In this document: positions 61,675 through 64,000 of the stretch, one piece after another | How positions within the stretch are numbered: the first letter of the stretch is position 1 | Layout: each line of letters starts with the position of its first letter | Notes under the pieces: model-generated | Databases searched by the model: none | What the model saw: the letters and a program-made list of their open reading frames with translations, nothing else | Told to the model about the DNA's origin: nothing | From: Allium sativum | Taxonomy: Eukaryota; Streptophyta; Magnoliopsida; Asparagales; Amaryllidaceae | Reading direction: 5' to 3' | Assembly (NCBI GenBank): GCA_030737875.1 | Contig: CM060922.1 | Coordinates: 762,255,603-762,319,602 of the forward strand | Length of the DNA stretch: 64,000 nucleotides | Made by a program: the position numbers and the translations under genes

Positions 61675-62039
61675 TTTTGGGGAAAAAATGCTGAAATCTC
61701 ATGGGAACAAACGTGCCTTCTCCTAGACTCGCTGCTCTCGCCCTCGAGTTCGTCTCCATCACGAATCCGACTACAAATCTGATGCGAGGCATCGGATTGA
61801 TCGCTTTTCCCCTAATTTCCAGTCGCTAGGGCTTCGGCCATTATTGTTGCCTTTTATTTTGAACGAGATAAATGAAAATGACGGTTCGTTTCTCCTTTCT
61901 TACATTAACACGGCTAGGGTTATTTTCCTGCCAATTGACAGCTTTGGCCCTAGGGTTTTATTGGGCTTTATAACCCTTAAGCCATTTTATAATACTTAAA
62001 TCAATATTTACAACACTTGGACGAATTTTAATGTCGCAC

Positions 62040-62160
62040 ACACACACAATATATAAATTAGCATGTATATTTGTTCACAATTTAAAAAATGTACAATTTT
62101 TATATATTCAATATGTACATAAATAAATGATTTATTTATTTATTCATTTATCCACCCTAA

Positions 62161-62191
<31 letters not shown>

Positions 62192-62880
62192 ATTGAGATC
62201 AATATTTTTTTTTTGAAAATTGAGATCAATATTATAAATTAACTATTAAATATAATCTTAGTTATTAATCTCTTCTTCTTAATTATTAATCTCTACTTCT
62301 TAATTATTAATAGCAATCATTGATTATTCATGATTAGCATTAATTATTATATTTTAATTATTAGTATTGAACAGTGAATTATTATTTTATAATTTTTAAT
62401 TAGTATTTGATTAATTATTATTTATTGAAAATTATTATCAATCATTAATTACTAGTATTTAACAGTGAATTATTTGTAAATTATTAATTAATTAATTAAT
62501 ATTTATTTGTTTAATTATTATCGATTATTAATTATTACTTACTAATTAGTTATTAATTAAATGTTAATTATTAATTAGGATTATTTCATATTTTAAATTA
62601 ATTATTAATTAGGATTATTTCATATTAACAATAGTTATTATTTAACTTTTACTTATTTCTACTTAGTTATAATCGAGTAATAACTATTAAAAGCTTATAA
62701 TGTATATGTCACCTAAATATTAATTAATAAGCAGTTAACATTAACTATTAAACATTAATTACCACTTATTAACTATTAATTATTTAATAAATATTATTGA
62801 TTCCTAAGTTTATTATTAATTATTAATTATTATTAAATATTAATATAATTAGTTATTAAATATAGATATTATAAACATGA
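62040..62880. repeat. TTAATTATTAATTA low-complexity region
   Basis: About 840 bp almost entirely of A and T, dominated by irregular TTAATTATTAATTATT strings, with an (AT)n run at 62162-62190. Inside the CACTA element. Confidence 0.85.
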
Positions 62881-62960
62881 AGTTTGTAATGGGCATCTAT
62901 TACAACTAACAAAACAAAAAGTTGTTAAAAATACGTTTATTACAACTTTAGGGAATACCA

Positions 62961-63130
62961 CCATTGTAAAAAACCATTTATTACAACGGTGCTTTTACCA
63001 CCGTTGTAAAAAACCATTTATTACAACGGTGTCTTTACCACCGTTGTAAAAAATCATTTATTACAACGATGCTTTTACCACCGTTGTAAAAAACCATTTA
63101 TTACAACGGTGCTTTTACCACCGTTGTAAA
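62961..63130. repeat. Exact 40-bp tandem array at the CACTA right end
   Basis: Four units in strict 40-bp register (starts 62961, 63001, 63041 and 63081, with a partial one at 63121). Each contains CCGTTGTAAAAAACCATTTA then TTACAACGGTG, i.e. paired inverted TTACAACGGT/ACCGTTGTAA sites. Likely transposase-binding subterminal repeats. Confidence 0.92.
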
Positions 63131-63327
63131 ATTAAAGTTGTAATAGGGTCATTTTGTTGTAGTGGTAACTCTATACAGATAGGATCAGCAATATCCTAGT
63201 ATGAGTAAAGCAGAAGGAAATTACACCTCGATAGACACATTTACACTTGAAGTATATGTTTCTATTTTTTAAAATATCTTTTCTATTGACCTGACACTTT
63301 GTCTGCTAATTGCAGACGTACTAGAAA

Positions 63328-64000
63328 ATGAGTGATAGGAACAGAAGAAATAATCGTATGGCTCGACCAGCTAATGAGCCAGTTGTGCTCCCGCCGCCAG
63401 AATCCGATATAGAAGTTCTATTCAAGAGATTTCGAAATCTGGGTGGATCGCCATTCTTAGGCAAGGAGTCCATTATGGAAACACAAGCTTGGATTCGTTC
63501 TGCAGAGAAAATCTTTGAGGGTTTAAAGCTGAGAGATGATCAGAAAAGATTACTGGCGTCTTGGGCACTCAAAGAAGAAGCTTTGTTTTGGTGGGATTCA
63601 GTTATTAAAGATAATCCAGAAGGTGATATCACCTGGGACAGATTCAAAGTGATTTTCTTAGAAAGATTTACTCCTCCCGAAGCAACCGAGAGATTATGTG
63701 ATGAATTTTCTTATTTGATACAAGGTGATATGACCATCCCAGAATATCATAAGAAATTCAACGAACTTACTCACTTTGCTCCTCATCTGATTCAAGATCC
63801 AAAGAGGAAAAATCTGAGATTTATTCATGGCCTGCAAAGGAGATATCAGAATAGTGTAATGAGGAATGTGAAGCTTTCTTTTTCTGAAATGATATACATG
63901 GCTTATCAGTATGAAGATCTCCATAGGAAAAGAATGTTGCACGACGAAGAAGAAGTTTGTTGTAGTGACAAAGAAGAGTCGGAAACTGATATTCCTGAAG
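63328..64000 (+). CDS. gag: Gag polyprotein of element E, 5' part (runs off the window)
   Basis: Open from ATG at 63328 to the last base, 224 complete codons, with no stop. Residues about 31-60 (EVLFKRFRNLGGSPFLGKES then TQAWIRSAEKIFEGL), LFWWDSV near 91-97, ITWDRFKVIFLERFTPPEA near 106-124 and YHKKFNELTHFAPHL near 145-159 follow the retrotransposon gag domain of Ty3/gypsy chromoviruses. An acidic stretch begins near residue 210. The zinc knuckle, if present, lies beyond the edge. The ATG is 164 bp after the CACTA right end; without the CACTA it would lie about 256 bp after the LTR. Confidence 0.9.
   Translation, partial: MSDRNRRNNRMARPANEPVVLPPPESDIEVLFKRFRNLGGSPFLGKESIMETQAWIRSAEKIFEGLKLRDDQKRLLASWALKEEALFWWDSVIKDNPEGDITWDRFKVIFLERFTPPEATERLCDEFSYLIQGDMTIPEYHKKFNELTHFAPHLIQDPKRKNLRFIHGLQRRYQNSVMRNVKLSFSEMIYMAYQYEDLHRKRMLHDEEEVCCSDKEESETDIPE

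Larger units (their letters stand above)
58782..63164. mobile_element. Non-autonomous CACTA transposon with captured kinase exon
   Basis: 4,383 bp with perfect 28-bp terminal inverted repeats starting CACTACAACAAAATGACCC, and 3-bp target duplications GTA (58779-58781 and 63165-63167) in the leader of E. Subterminal regions (58800-59000 and 62890-63130) are packed with TTACAACGGTG/CACCGTTGTAA motifs. No transposase. Cargo includes an AFC/LAMMER kinase exon. The stretches 59150-60200, 60430-61330 and 61680-62030 show no gene I recognise. Perfect TIRs and TSD point to a recent insertion. Confidence 0.95.
52887..64000 (+). mobile_element. Element E: gag-bearing Ty3/gypsy element, 5' part, interrupted by a CACTA
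   Basis: 5' LTR 52887-58688, intact primer site, leader (58703-58781 and 63168-63327) split by the CACTA 58782-63164, then gag running off the window. The target duplication at the left would be GGTAA (52882-52886). LTR stretches 57310-58690 match those of F, so E is the likeliest autonomous relative of F. Whether pol follows cannot be seen. Confidence 0.88.

Noticed and set aside
1..64000. Search for bacterial-type systems, CRISPR, rRNA or organellar DNA
   Set aside because: No evenly spaced identical repeats with unique spacers, no rRNA signatures and no compact operons. All evidence fits plant nuclear repeat DNA.

Overview
This window is a block of nested transposable elements from a flowering-plant nuclear genome, probably a eudicot. 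The support is Ty3/gypsy chromovirus-type gag and chromodomain sequence, tRNA-iMet-type primer sites (TGGTATCAGAGC) behind most LTRs, CACTA transposons, an RTE-type LINE, and captured fragments of plant nuclear genes that still carry introns. I cannot name the species. No intact host gene, rRNA, tRNA or CRISPR array was found. Only two long element ORFs look intact: a 355-codon gag (6089-7156), and a gag that runs off the right edge (63328-64000).

Left block (1-39848). One LTR element, here called F, spans this block and begins left of the window. Its 5' LTR is 1-3216 plus 19815-20651, its internal region is only 401 bp (20652-21052), and its 3' LTR is 21053-24946 plus 38501-39848. The 5' LTR was split by a CACTA transposon (3217-19811, TSD AGT). 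That CACTA was itself hit by a young Ty3/gypsy element B (3306-12461, TSD TGTGG) and by an element whose solo LTR remains (15650-19659, minus strand, TSD GAATA). It also holds a second CACTA-like piece (12568-15649) carrying exon-precise fragments of a mitochondrial carrier, SKI2 helicase and RPA32. The 3' LTR of F was hit by a 5'-truncated RTE LINE (22776-24165) and by element H (24947-38495, minus strand, TSD ATATT). H has ~5.96-kb LTRs around a 1.6-kb non-coding interior.

Right block (39849-64000). A Copia-like LTR remnant and a degenerate Tat-lineage gag-protease (40839-42748) form the oldest layer. Element C (from 42749; 6.0-kb LTR, 1.3-kb interior) inserted there. Its 3' LTR was hit by D (51498), whose LTR was hit by E (52887). 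E has a 5.8-kb LTR, a primer site and a real gag, and its leader was hit by a CACTA element (58782-63164, TSD GTA) carrying an AFC/LAMMER-kinase exon.

How the parts relate. F, H and C have LTRs several times longer than their interiors and no recognisable genes, so they must have been mobilised by proteins of other elements. E shares long LTR stretches with F and codes for gag, so it is the best candidate partner. B keeps gag and the integrase tail but has lost most of pol. A short block near CAGTCCCACGACTGACCC lies about 390-490 bp before the LTR 3' end in B, E, F, H and the solo LTR, suggesting a shared cis-acting role. Coordinates of element ends rest on TG...CA ends, target-site duplications and matching LTR copies read by eye. 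Divergence figures are visual counts.
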